A stretch of 64,000 nucleotides of DNA from Ectobius pallidus. Its lineage: Eukaryota; Arthropoda; Insecta; Blattodea; Ectobiidae. The DNA lies in assembly GCA_964059195.1 (NCBI GenBank), contig CAXKWD010000001.1, forward strand, positions 154,554,532 to 154,618,531, written 5' to 3'. The notes under the pieces are model-generated. The model saw only the letters and a list, made by a program, of their open reading frames with translations. It was not told the DNA's origin and searched no databases. A program made the translations under genes and the position numbers. Below are positions 1 through 10,825 of the stretch, in pieces (the first letter of the stretch is position 1; every line of letters starts with the position of its first letter).

Positions 1-344
1 ACAATAATACCACGAGTTATGAGAGTTTTACTGGTTTTAATTGAGCTTAACGAATATTACTTATGAAACACAAGTTCATAAGCGAAATTAAATTACCCAA
101 GTGAAACTCAGCAAAAGCTATATAATTCCAGGCGAAGGAAAAGACGTCCATTTTGAATTTTCTTTCAAAGAATATAATACCATAAAAATATGTAGCCTAC
201 ATTCCAATAAGATGTCTCCAATATTAAATTCATTGCATTATATCATCTTTGGTTCACTGGTTATTATGACGTATTCCTAGGTCGCGAAATAATTATCATA
301 GGTAATCACACGAGAGATTACGAGTTTATCCATATGGATCCAGG
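1..344. other. AT-rich sequence, no gene seen
   Basis: No coding, RNA or repeat signal is recognised here. The LINE remnant begins at about 345; upstream parts of that element could be too decayed to see. Confidence 0.5.
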
Positions 345-823
345 TGGATGTGAGACCTGGTCTCATAATCTTCGTGGAGAACATAATCTAGAGTGTTCGA
401 AAACAGGGTGCTTAGGAAAATATTCGGACCTAAGAGAGATGAAAACGGGGACTGTAGAAAACTGCATAACGTCGAGCTTCATAGCCTGTACTCTTCAACA
501 TATATAATAAGGGAAATTGCATCACAGAGGATGAAATGGGCTGGGCATGTTGCACGCATGAAGGAGGAAAGACATATCTAAAAAATATGGCTGGGAGACC
601 CGAAGGGAAGAGACTACTTGGAAAATCTAGACGTAGGTAGGAGGACAATAATAAAATAGATTTAAGGGAAGTAGGATTTGCGAGGGATGGTTGGAGTTAG
701 TGCAGAATAGGATTGAATGGCGGGCTGAGGTAGGAGCAGCAATGATCGTCCGGGTTCCATAAAATAGATAATATTTCTTTAGCTTGCTTAGGATTTGATA
801 ATTGGCATTGAGTAAGTAAGTAA
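345..823 (+). mobile_element. LINE (non-LTR retrotransposon) 3' fragment, copy 1
   Basis: This is the 3' end of a non-LTR retrotransposon, which copies itself by target-primed reverse transcription. The C-terminal part of the endonuclease/reverse transcriptase polyprotein is readable. GCETWS is encoded at about 344-361. After a frameshift come VFENRVLRKIFGPKR (from 394) and MKWAGHVARM (about 531-560), and then a stop at 579-581. About 240 bp of decayed 3' sequence follow, ending in a GTAAGTAAG-like tail at 811-823. The same 3' end recurs in reverse orientation at 7003, 17829 and 37329, each copy with a different 5' truncation, which is typical of LINE insertion. It is a dead, frameshifted copy. 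The clade (RTE/BovB-like or another) is not settled; membership in a non-LTR element is well supported by the conserved WAGHVARM tail. Confidence 0.85.
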
Positions 824-2429
824 CATACCAGTAAAGATGAAATTCATTGTTTTTCGAAACCGGCGGCGAATTCTGGAATTTCGCGGCAACAAGCGAAACT
901 ATCATATGTAGTACGATTAGAATTGGTCTACTTTAAAATTTTACGCTAGAGTATTGCTCAGGAGTAGTTCAAGGGGAATTATCTTTACAATTCAATAGAA
1001 AAGCTAACAAGGGATGATCTATGTCATTAGAACTTTCCAATTAAATGTATGGTTTCATGTAAATTAAATACGACCATAATACAAGCTTTTTCGGTTCAGA
1101 GGTCAGCATGGAACCAACAGAACTACCAAGGATAATCAGGCAGGTGGTATTGTTTGTCCATGAAGTTGGTACCAAAAATCTTCCATAGGATATGAAGCAA
1201 TCCTCCTTCCATTCTTTTCGTCCTGACTTAAATTTTATAATTATTTGCATTGAATTGTCACTAGCTTGAATCCTATGGATGAGGAAGGTTATTTATGTCT
1301 GGGTTTCGCTCTCTAAAATTATTTCATGAAAATTCTAAGTAGTTGATGGAATTGTAATCTTTAAATCGTACACGAAGTCTAAACAGTAGCAAGAAACTCC
1401 TGGACAATAACTGACGAAGGGACAAACTTCGTATTTCTCTTGCCAGATGTTCCACTATAATTGAAATGTGCCAACAACACGAAAGGAAAACTAAACTCGT
1501 CCGGTTAGTTACATCCAAGTTACATCCAAGGAGACGTGAGAGTATTGTCTCCACGTTTCCGATTGCCAAAGTCTTCTTAATGAAATGTATAGACCTATAA
1601 CACAGACCAACAACCATTTTTGGTGACTTAGAATTTATACATATTCTTCGGTATATTTAGGTCGCTGACGACAAATGTGCAATTAGTTTTGCCCTATCAG
1701 CTTTAGTTTTGTGAAATATGGTATTACTATTATGCATATTACCCCATTTTACGTTTGCTATAAATAAAAACAGTGCCTATTTTTAGCTTCTAAATCATGT
1801 GAAGAAAAAAAACAACACACTAACATTACATTAACATTACAGTAACAATATAACATGGGGTATTTAAAAAAATTGATACTATCACATATTTTACGGTCGT
1901 TTATGACTTATGAGCTGTCAATTTGAGGGCCAAAAAATAATCTAGCTTTTAGTTTTTCTGTAGTTCGTACAGTTTTCGTCCTACGTGTCCAAAGTATGGT
2001 CAAGAACCTTCATTAGCTATATTATCAAGCAAGATTTTGTTTCGCTAGACTAAGAGTTCACGAATAAAATCTATAAAAAGTGGAGCTGATAGAGAAAAAC
2101 TGTTTACATATTTGGAATAAGCACACTAAGTATAGCCAAAATTCGGTAAAACATCTGAGACACCAAACAAAAAGTTCTTTTTTTTTGGGCTCTGTAATTA
2201 ATCATCTCCCATTTATGAATCAAATGAGTAGTTTCCTAGTTATTTTTTATACTCAAAATCTTAAGGGTGGTGCGTTTTTAAGTGAACTTAAAAACTGTTT
2301 AATTATCAGTTTTCCATTGGGTATGTTTACCACGTATTATCACACCCAAACGGCTGCATGCAAATGAACAAAGTTGGCATTCTGAATTTATGTAGTCTTG
2401 TGTAGGTTTTAGCTTTTAATTTCGCATAT

Positions 2430-2441
2430 ATACCCTATTAT

Positions 2442-2491
<50 letters not shown>

Positions 2492-2497
2492 GGGTAT
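2430..2497. repeat. (TA)n microsatellite inside a perfect inverted repeat
   Basis: A run of about 40 bp of alternating TA is bracketed by 10-bp arms ATACCCTATT (2430-2439) and AATAGGGTAT (2488-2497). The whole block is one palindrome able to form a cruciform or RNA hairpin. Confidence 0.9.
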
Positions 2498-5456
2498 GAG
2501 AGTCACAGGAATTAAAAACCTGCGTTCCCTTTTATTTCCGCGGCTCTTAGGGGAACTGGCAATAGTGGCATAGCGTACTTTGCTGTTAACTGGCTATCTT
2601 AAAATGAAGGAGTTCCGAAATTAAATATAAACAATTGTATATCTTCGTGATCTTCAGCATGGAATTTGTTACTATCCAGAAGCCCCAGGACGTGAAACAT
2701 GATCTTATTATGATAATGTGTCTGCATTAAAGAACTAAGAATTCCTTAAAATGCATCTCACCTTACGATTTCATGGGCCTCGAATTGTTTTCAGAACGAA
2801 ACAAGGGTAATGATGAATGGGTTATGTTTTATCAAGGGTCACAAGTTAGGAAACAAAGCTAATTTCAATGTTATTATCCTGGCTGAACAAACGCCCAGTT
2901 AAAACACGAAACGCGAATAACAATTCAAGTGAAGAGAAAAACGGTGTGGAAAGTAATAATTAAGCTGGTCGCCTGCAATGTATGCAGCCCTCCTCACGCT
3001 ATTTCTATTTAATACTGCGGTATTCAGACACCACTTGAGACTGTATTGCATTCAACTGTATAGCTTTTCAATTCTTCTTTCTATATTTATTACTACATTC
3101 CCGTATACATTCAGAAAGTTAAAGTACAGTCATTTTAAAATGCTAAGCGTTTTAGTAACTAAAAACATACTATAAATAAGTAAATAAACAAGTCAATCTG
3201 TATTAGGCATTTATACGATAAAGGAAAATTTGCACTAAGAGGGAACTCACCCTGAATTCTTACCCAAGACTTCTTGAGTAAGTACCCAGTCTTACTAAAA
3301 GAAATGCTCTATAAAATATAGCCTAATAAAATTGTATTTTGGAACCTGTCAGCACGAGCAGTTTGCTCATTCGGGTGTATTTCTAAATAAATATTTGGAT
3401 CTTTTCTTTCTTTTTATTTTCTTAAAAAGTATTGTACTTTAATTTTGAAATTTGAAAAATGTTTTTTGTTTATTTGTGCATTTTTGTATTTGTATTTGAT
3501 TTGATTAACAATAGGATATAAGCAATTGAAACTGTATTGCAAATATGTAAGCAACCTGTACTTAAAATAAATAAATAATAAATAAATAATAATTTAATAC
3601 AAGTAAAAGTCTTAGTTAACGGGGTGCACTCACCCTCGTGAGTCTTGAGTTTTTTCAAGCAAGAAGCTTTAAAATGTGTCAGAGCTGGTTTCTAATGAAA
3701 TGTTTTAAAGATTTTAATTATTTTATCAGTGTGACAAGATAACAAGAAAATGCCATTTTAATTTTTAATAATTTAATGCATCTACGCCAGCACAGCAAGG
3801 TGCCTTGAAGATGACACACGAATTTCGAAAGACCTAAGAAGAACATAATAAAAATTGTTGACCTGATGGTTTCAATAATACATTTAGTTTATTTCAAAGA
3901 ACTCGGTTTGCTTTTGTAACTTCTCTACACTAAGTTATGCCACATTGAATAATAGGCTAATTCTTTTCTTCAGGATTTCACTCATTCTAAATTTGCAAGT
4001 GGACCTACACTAGAAAATCTAAGCCTATGTACTGGTACACTAGAAGAGTAGAACAAACTATAGTTGTTTGTGTAAACACTTTTAGAAAACTTGTAAGTGC
4101 AACCATTAGTGCAGCCACATAACCTAAGAAAAGCCCTTTAATCCTGTTAATGTGTGGTTCAGTGTGAAGCCGTAGAGCGCAAGAGTCGAAATCCGTTGAT
4201 TGCACGTGCGGACACGAGGCAGCGCGATTACCCACCTTTATAACTCTAATTGCAGTCGTGGGTAATCCACTTGGAATTCAATGACACAGAACTGCAAGGT
4301 GTTCGAGAATCCCGTTTAGTGATTATGTGTTAGGATAAAACAGAAATAATTGCTCGTGGAGTTATAATATCGTATAATCAATATCAAACCAATAACTTAC
4401 AGAGAATTTTGAGTTTTAACCCTAAAAGAAATTAGCATTATTATATTTATAAATAAATGTGTTTGGAGCTGATATCGAATGTGCAAACGCCCTATACTGA
4501 AATATTTAAATACCTTATTTAAAAAGTCCTATTATTAAACTAAGTGATTTAAGTATTTTATTTGCTGTAATTAGTATGCTGGAACAGTATTCTGAAAAGA
4601 ATATTAACTGACTTTTATTTATAAAAACAAACTATCTACAAAACCAAAGTACAGAAAGATGGTGAAACACAGGGCACAGGATTTTTAGGTGAAAAAGTGT
4701 TATTTTGATAAGAGATAGGCCTACTGATTTGGACATGTTAGACATACCTAAATTTGTCTTCCCAATTATGGTCAAATTAAGTAGTGCCATTTTTTCTACG
4801 AGTTGATTAGGCAGATGGTTGTAACTCAATTAGCTCCACTATAACGAAAGGTCACGATTAGGCAGCGTGGGCGATTTCCGATACTCTTCACTTTAAAAAG
4901 TCGATTGAAAGCACTCTCTGTTGAAAAGCGATTAAACAAACGGAATATAGGAATGGAGGAATTCATTTTCTGCATGAAACTTTTAATTACAATTCAGTGG
5001 AATATGATCAGAGTGTCACCCACTATACGAATAAATTAAGGCTCCCAAGAAATAATGCAATTACAAAAAAATCCACAATTAAGATAGGGAGGAATTCACG
5101 GAATGATAGTAGAATCGAACTACAAAAAATAAATGTTACATAAACAACATTGTAGACAAAATCAAATGCCAATTAGGTATGAAAAAAGGAAAAAGGGAAT
5201 GAAATGTAGAAAGGTGGAACGAATACAATTAAGAGAAAAAAAAAAGAAAAGAAGGAAAGAAAATGGAAAGTGTATATAAAAATAGTATACAAACACATAT
5301 GAGTACGCGGTGATTAAATAAAATTCTCTGTCGTGGTTATGGGATTTTAAAAATCCTTCTTCATGCAAACATATGAATCAAAATATAGGCCTACCCTACG
5401 AAATTACAGAATTTTCTTAGTTCACATTAATTGCTTACAAGTTATGCAAATCAAGT

Positions 5457-5490
5457 TATTATTATTATTATTATTATTAATATTATTATT
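5457..5490. repeat. (ATT)n microsatellite
   Basis: About ten tandem ATT units with one interruption. Confidence 0.9.
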
Positions 5491-5564
5491 TGTAATTAAT
5501 GGATTATAAGGTTTGCGAGTGATGTTTGAAAACGAGAAGGAAAGTTTGTTGAATATATTACCAT

Positions 5565-5800
5565 AAAATAGGCACTAAATTGGGCATTACTCCGGTACCG
5601 GTCAACCGATTTGTTCCAATATCAATAGGCTTCTTCCCATGGACGTTATAAATGCGTATGCCAAGTTTAATGAAAATCCGATATAGCTATTTGAGTTATC
5701 GCGCGTACAGACACACGGACGGACGGACATACATTTTCCCGACCCCCACACAATCTTATAAAGTACCATTCTGGCACTTATTAAATACGGAGTTTTCTTT
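5565..5800 (+). repeat. Probable dispersed repeat with ACAGAC/GGAC-rich tail
   Basis: The block reads ATGCCAAGTTTAATGAAAAT, then a GAGTTATCGCG motif, then ACAGACACACGGACGGACGG and CCCGACCCCC. This style of sequence (a GAGTTATCG motif followed by a CAGACGGAC run) is familiar from dispersed insect repeats, but the family cannot be named from the sequence alone. No coding potential is seen. Ends are not defined. Confidence 0.4.
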
Positions 5801-5906
5801 TTTTATATAAAATGCATTGATGATTTGTTTCTTCTAGTAAAGCAGGTTACAGCATTAATGGTTTTTGGCCAGTGTTACTATACCAATAATAATAATTATT
5901 TACGTA

Positions 5907-6056
5907 AGATTTGAGGCTTTCTCGGCGTTGATTACTAATGATGGTTTCACGTGCTATCAGCCGATATATTGCAATATATCCTTTTACTCGGCTTATAGCC
6001 CATGAAACCATCATTAATAATTATTATTTCTTTACGACCTTTCCTCAAAGATTTTT
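5907..6056. repeat. Fold-back (hairpin) repeat
   Basis: The arm TTACTAATGATGGTTTCA (5933-5950) pairs with TGAAACCATCATTAATAA (6003-6020) with one mismatch. The pairing continues inward through CAGCCGA/TCGGCT. The loop itself holds the palindrome GATATATTGCAATATATC (5963-5980). A weaker outer arm (TTTGAGG near 5910 against CCTCAAA near 6044) may extend it. It is probably a small fold-back element; no coding sequence. Confidence 0.6.
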
Positions 6057-7002
6057 AAAATCTGAGAAGACTTCATTGAATCTTTTCCTTTCTAGTGTTA
6101 GCAATAGCAAATAGATGATTCTACAAATTTACTAGGTTTGTAAATAATCCACGCGAGGTCTATAAGGACTAGTCAGGAACAGGATCTCTGATTCAGGCAG
6201 GGATTTGCTCATCCACCCTAGCTAAAGCTATAATTAAATTGAGTTATCTTGAGTTTTATACGGAATGAAAACCAAGCGCTTTGCTAACTGTGTGACATGT
6301 TTTTTTTTCTTCTCTTCTTAATGTTCCTTCGTTTCCGCGAAAGCGCCATCTTGGTTTCACGGAGCGGAAATGAACTGGTGCACGCAACAATGTGGTCCAG
6401 CGTCTCAGAGTCACACGTCAGCGCAACAACGGCATACCTTGAAACGGAGAAAATGAGAATATATGGGAATCAGGTTGACTAGAACAAGTTTACTCCTATA
6501 GCTTTCTGTGATGTATACCAATAGGAAATAGCATAATGTTTAGGAAAGCGATCATTATTGACCAGTGGCTACGTTGATTCCTAGAAATGTCACGTTTGTA
6601 GGAAACCTGATCATTATGGGTAATATAAAGGGGACTCACGAAACTACTGATAAATGCACGAAGAGCAGTCTTACATTTATCTAAATGAAAAAGTAATACT
6701 TGTATGTATAATAACTACATCAGGAACATAATACAATTTAATAAAGTGCTGAATAATTCTTTTGAGGGATGACCAAAGTGTTGAGAATGGTTTTTTAAAC
6801 TATTTGTTCTAGGAACTTGAAATTAGCACATCTAATTAATATGTAAGCTGAAATTTTAAAATTTCATTGTAATATCTTAATTTGTTTTTGAGATTACAAT
6901 CAAAATTTAACATGCGATTATTTGATGATTGCTTTAAAAAAGTGATATTTTTCCTTTTTATTAAAAATAATTTACCCAGCAAAATGGAAAGTTTTTTAAA
7001 AC
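6057..7002. other. Non-coding, no feature recognised
   Basis: Short open frames at 6297-6482 (61 codons) and 6882-7085 (67 codons) lack recognisable domains and are treated as chance. Confidence 0.5.
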
Positions 7003-7470
7003 TTACCTACACTTACTTACTCAACTTACTCAATGACAATAGACAATTCCTAAAAAAGCTAAGGAGTAATATTTATTTGATGTGACCCGGAGGTTCATTG
7101 CCGCTCTTACCGCCATTCAACCCTATTCTGTGCTAACTCCATCCAACCATCCCTCGTAAATCCTACTTCTCTTAAATCTATCCTAATATTGTCCTGCCAC
7201 GCAGTTTAGGTCTTCTAAGTGGTCTTTTCCCTTTAGGTCTCCCAGTCAATATTTTTTAGATATGTCTTTCCTTCGCCATAAGCGCAACATGCCCAGCCCA
7301 TTTCATTCTCCGTGATTTAATTATACCCTTACTATATCCGGTAACGAGTACAGTTTATGAAGCACGTCATTATGCAGTTTTCTCCAGTCCCCATTTTCAT
7401 CTCCCTTAGGCCCAAATATTTTCCTTAGCTTCCTGTTTTCAAACACACTCTGATTATGTTCTTCCCGAAG
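7003..7470 (-). mobile_element. LINE 3' fragment, copy 2
   Basis: This is a reverse-oriented copy of the element at 345-823. Read on the minus strand from 7470 it encodes VFENRKLRKIFGPKGDENGD, then after a frameshift MKWAGHVALM, a stop near 7258, and the same 3' untranslated region with the CGGGTTCC-like segment near 7088. It ends at a degenerate GTAAGTAAG tail near 7003-7020. The copy is inactive. The purine-rich tract at 7471-7815 begins exactly at its 5' truncation point. Confidence 0.85.
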
Positions 7471-7815
7471 AGGAAGAAAGAAAAGATAAATTCAAATACT
7501 CAGAAAGGAAGGTAGAGAAAGAACGTGAAAGAAAAATGTAAGAAAGAGAAAACGAGACAAAAGAAAGGCAGATAATGAACAAAGAAAGATGGAGAAAATA
7601 TAAGGATATTGAGAAATAGAGAAAAAGCCAGAATGTATTAATGAGAAAGAAGTATTGAGTGAGAAGAGACGGACAGAAATAGAGAGAAAAAGAGGGGTAG
7701 ATGAGGAAACAGATGTAAGAAAAAGCAGGTTAAACTGAGGAAAGTGAAAGAAAGGCAAGAAGAGAAAGAGAGAAAATGATGAGAGGAGAGACTAAAGGAA
7801 GAGCAGAGAAATAAA
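7471..7815 (+). repeat. Purine-rich low-complexity tract
   Basis: About 345 bp almost entirely A and G on the plus strand (GAAAG, GAGAAA and similar units). The 88-codon reverse open frame here (7492-7758, rich in F, S and L) is a by-product of this bias, not a gene. Confidence 0.85.
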
Positions 7816-8519
7816 GGTGGAGAATAATTTAAAGTTGGTGTTGTGAGTTAACAAAACTAGCAACAGAACTTCAATCTGAAAGGCAAAGTATTAAATTATC
7901 GATACATATAATTGCATTTCCTACATTTTTTAGGTGTTTTAAAAAATATTCAACAGTTTATGTAGCCTAAAAGTACGGATTTGTGCTTTAAAAGAACGGT
8001 TACAATACTCTTGTGAAATCAAGAAACATAATTTGCTGCAGTTCTCCCTAATTTGTTTTAGAGTGAAAATTCTTGGGTTTGTTTTGCTTCATTGTGTGCA
8101 CTGCTCTTTCACAGTGTTTCCACGGTTGTCAATTTAGCAGGTTTCTAGCAAAAAACATTATTCTTACTTTAATTCATAAAATATAATGTTTATATTACGA
8201 AGCTACAGATGAATAAAACACAATCATACGGGAATTTCTGGGTTAGCTTATGCGAGACTGGGTGCATAGACATGGAAATTATAAGCATTAAAAGAAACTG
8301 TGAAACAAACACTAGACAAGTATGGAAATATTATGTAACCCAGTGTAGACCCAGCGTTCGATAATAAACCGGCCCGCGTTCGTTAATAAAACGGCCCACG
8401 AACTCCTAACTTTTGGAATTCATTTGTAATCGACAGGCACTCTTATTTTCAATATTGTCCATTGTCATGAAGTATTGATAGCGGCAATACATTCTATATT
8501 TTAGTTTTTCCGTACTAAC
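7816..8519. other. Non-coding, no feature recognised
   Basis: AT-rich sequence between the purine tract and the hAT remnant. Nothing is supported. Confidence 0.5.
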
Positions 8520-9160
8520 TCGCGACTTGACAGAGATTCTGAAGCAATTTACTTCAAGGCTTTCTGTTTTTGATGAGCTTCAATCTAGATTTTTTCTGCT
8601 TAATAACCCCACGAAGACATCTCCTACTGATGATCCAGATATGAAAATGGAGCTATGCGACCTAAGGATTGACAATTTTATTATAACAATGAGAAATTCC
8701 TGGCCATCGAGTTTTGGAGACTAGTTAAGAAGAAGCAGTATCCAAACTTGCGAAAGTGTGCTTTGAAAATAAAACCATGTCTGGTGGTACATATATGTGT
8801 CAGTGTGCATTTTGATTTTCTACCAGGAAATTCTTAAAACCTAAGCAGAGGAACAAGTTGTCACAAGATTTACTAAAATCGTCACTGCGGCTTGCCAATA
8901 CTCAAATGAAAATAGGTACTGAATCTGTAGTAAACCAACACTCTGCTTAATTTTCACATTAAATGTACTTTATTATCATCTTTGTTTTATCTGAGTTTGT
9001 AAAATATGCCTCCAAGACAACCTAATTTAATTAACATATTTATTCCCATTTTCTAATTATAATTTAATTTTTATGGGTCTATTGATGTATTATTTCGACC
9101 CGTGGATTAATTTTGAAAGTGACATCTAGCCCTTAACTCGAAAACAGTTGGACTACCCTG
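8520..9160 (+). pseudogene. hAT transposase C-terminal remnant (ZBED-like)
   Basis: This is the decayed 3' portion of a hAT DNA transposon. The protein resembles the transposases from which vertebrate ZBED5/FAM200-type genes derive. It reads in several frames. First comes FDELQSRFFLLNNP (from about 8560) with a following acidic stretch and MELCDLR. Then, after a frameshift, NNEKFLAIEFWRLVKKKQYP (from about 8689) and NLRKCALKI. After another shift comes TMSGGTYMCQCAF, a stop, and KPKQRNKLSQDLLKSSLRLA, which matches the hAT C-terminal dimerisation segment (usual form: FGSTY.CE..FS..K..K...R..L...L...LR). The 3' end has GTTGGACTACCCTG (9147-9160), a plausible hAT terminal inverted repeat ending in CAG on the complement. 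No 5' end is present, so the copy is 5'-truncated or rearranged. A relative in opposite orientation lies at 62965-64000. Confidence 0.75.
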
Positions 9161-9358
9161 ATGTAAACCGAGCCTAAAGACGCTATGCAGCACACACATT
9201 TGAAAACAATGGATGTGTCGTTTGCTTTCCCTGTTTCTAAAGTAGCCATACAAGGAAGTATGGGAACAATTTTTCGACTAGTCTATAAAACACACGCACG
9301 TAGCACATGCAATATATTACAATAGGCCTATAAAATAAAAGCGGAGTTATTGAACATT
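9161..9358. other. Non-coding spacer
   Basis: No feature recognised. Confidence 0.4.
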
Positions 9359-9733
9359 TCAAAGCCAGAAAAAAGTTTTTCTAACACACAACATCTGGGC
9401 GTGATAACCGAATTGGGGAGTATTTTCCCTGAATAGCCGGGTTCTGCTAGTGACATTGTGCTGTGATAGAGATGGAACGTCAGATATGCCTCTTTTGCAC
9501 AATTCCGGTTCCCATGACAGTTGACTGCGGCGAGAATTCAATTTACAACAGACAGACAAGTTTTCTTTGTGTCCCCTCGAATTACGTAAACACGACAATG
9601 ATCTCGAGTACAACCCTGATGCAATTGTTCCCTGGTGTCTGAAGTTCGCAGTCCATATCCCGGTGCTATCAGTTTCCAAAGAGCCTTCTGGGAGCGATCT
9701 GATATACTGTAGTTGTATCTTTCGGAACCACAT
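9359..9733 (-). CDS. Unassigned 124-codon open frame, probably not a gene
   Basis: This is the longest ATG-started open frame of the window, in a segment visibly less AT-rich than its surroundings. The predicted protein is basic and rich in Ser, Arg and Leu (for example LYSRSLSCLRNSRG and LSWEPELCKRGISDVPSLSQ), with no recognised domain, signal peptide or membrane segment. Two other frames over the same bases are also open: 9538-9759 minus and 9567-9749 plus (beginning MCPLELRKHDNDLEYNPDAI). Open frames on both strands suggest locally higher GC, as in an unrecognised repeat or old gene fragment, rather than selection on one frame. No splice or promoter context supports it. Confidence 0.15.
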   Translation of the reverse strand: MWFRKIQLQYIRSLPEGSLETDSTGIWTANFRHQGTIASGLYSRSLSCLRNSRGHKENLSVCCKLNSRRSQLSWEPELCKRGISDVPSLSQHNVTSRTRLFRENTPQFGYHAQMLCVRKTFFWL

Positions 9734-10224
9734 GGACTTGAAGAAATGAGGAAATACACGATTTTTTTCTTCCTTAGAATATCGTTGTTATTCCATGTAA
9801 TCAGAGATCCAGAAAACTTTCCGGAGCATGATGGTCTTATTAATTGCTACTTTTCTCAGATATGGATGTTTTATAAACAGCAATACAGCCATACCGTAGA
9901 TGTAACACAATGCCAAACGACTTCACAGTTCAAGCGCCAATTAATAAATTTAGTATATAATAGAATTTAGGAATTGATGCTAATTAGTAATATATATTTT
10001 AATTTTAATTATATTTTGTAATAACTAGGAATGTATTTGTTTAGATTTTCATCTTTTTTATTTCTTTATTTTTAGTCATTTGTATTATATATTCATATTA
10101 TTCAAGTACTTATGTTCGAATTTTTTCTTTGTAATTAATGTACGTTTCTTGTATTCCTGTATATCAGTTCTTTTTAATTTATTATTAATCATTATTATTA
10201 TTATTATCATTATGTATTTCATGT

Positions 10225-10300
10225 TTTTGCCCTGGCTGAGTGGTAGAGAAGGCCTTATGGCCTTAACTCCGCCAGGTTAAATAAATAAAATAAAAAAATT
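10225..10300 (+). repeat. Retroposon 3' tail with nested stem-loop
   Basis: The block has an outer stem CCTGGC (10231-10236) with GCCAGG (10271-10276) and an inner stem AAGGCC (10249-10254) with GGCCTT (10259-10264) around a TTAT loop. It is followed by an ATAAATAAAATAAA tail. TGGCTGAGTGG (10233-10243) also fits a tRNA box A. I believe this module occurs as a 3' tail of dispersed insect retroposons, but I cannot name the family. (ATT)n precedes it at about 10190-10207. Confidence 0.55.
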
Positions 10301-10366
10301 ATGCCGAAATTAAAAAAAATACCCTAAATTGATGAATTTCATGTTTTTACCTTTGAGGGTCAATTA

Positions 10367-10518
10367 TGATCAATTAATAAATACATTCACCTTATACCCT
10401 CAATTCTACTTAAAAAGAAATGCACAAACCACTTGGGATTACTCTGAAATTAACTAATACAATAGCCTATTTTAAGTAGAATTAAGGGTATAAGGTGAAT
10501 GTACTTATTAATTGATCA
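10367..10518. repeat. Inverted-repeat element, 49-bp arms
   Basis: Arms at 10367-10415 and 10470-10518 are inverse complements with two mismatches in 49 (starting TGATCAATTAATAA). A loop of about 54 bp lies between them. This is a fold-back or MITE-like unit without coding capacity. Confidence 0.8.
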
Positions 10519-10825
10519 ATATATACCCTAATTTTAATAAGGAAGATTTATATTCTACTTGGCAGAAAGTACAGTTAATTTTTGAAGACTTGATATTTAG
10601 CTATAGACAGATCTGGTACAATCTTAAGGTCTGTCTGAGACAGATAGAATGAGGTGAGAAGCCTTGTCAGAAGAAACAGGGTGCAAGAGTATGTGGAGAC
10701 CTGTTTACTGTGGCGTTGAGCTGTCGAGTTCTAGTTACTAGTCAGTTGGTTCAGGGTAAGTTTTATGTACATGTACCAATTAATCGAAGTTTAGCATACA
10801 TCAAATCCAAACCATCGAAAGTCTT

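Larger units (their letters stand above)
824..5564. other. AT-rich non-coding stretch
   Basis: No gene is supported in these 4.7 kb. Open frames of 60-97 codons (for example 1324-1617 minus and 2080-2367 plus) are rich in residues expected from AT-rich noise and show no domain. The interval holds the (TA)n palindrome at 2430-2497 and the (ATT)n run at 5457-5490. Confidence 0.6.

Noticed and set aside
1324..1617. 97-codon reverse open frame
   Set aside because: No domain or conserved motif, no promoter or splice context, and length within what chance gives in 64 kb.
7492..7758. 88-codon reverse open frame resembling a hydrophobic membrane protein
   Set aside because: The Phe/Leu/Ser composition follows directly from a purine-only tract on the other strand. 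The same applies to the frames at 23672-24178 and 59647-59907.
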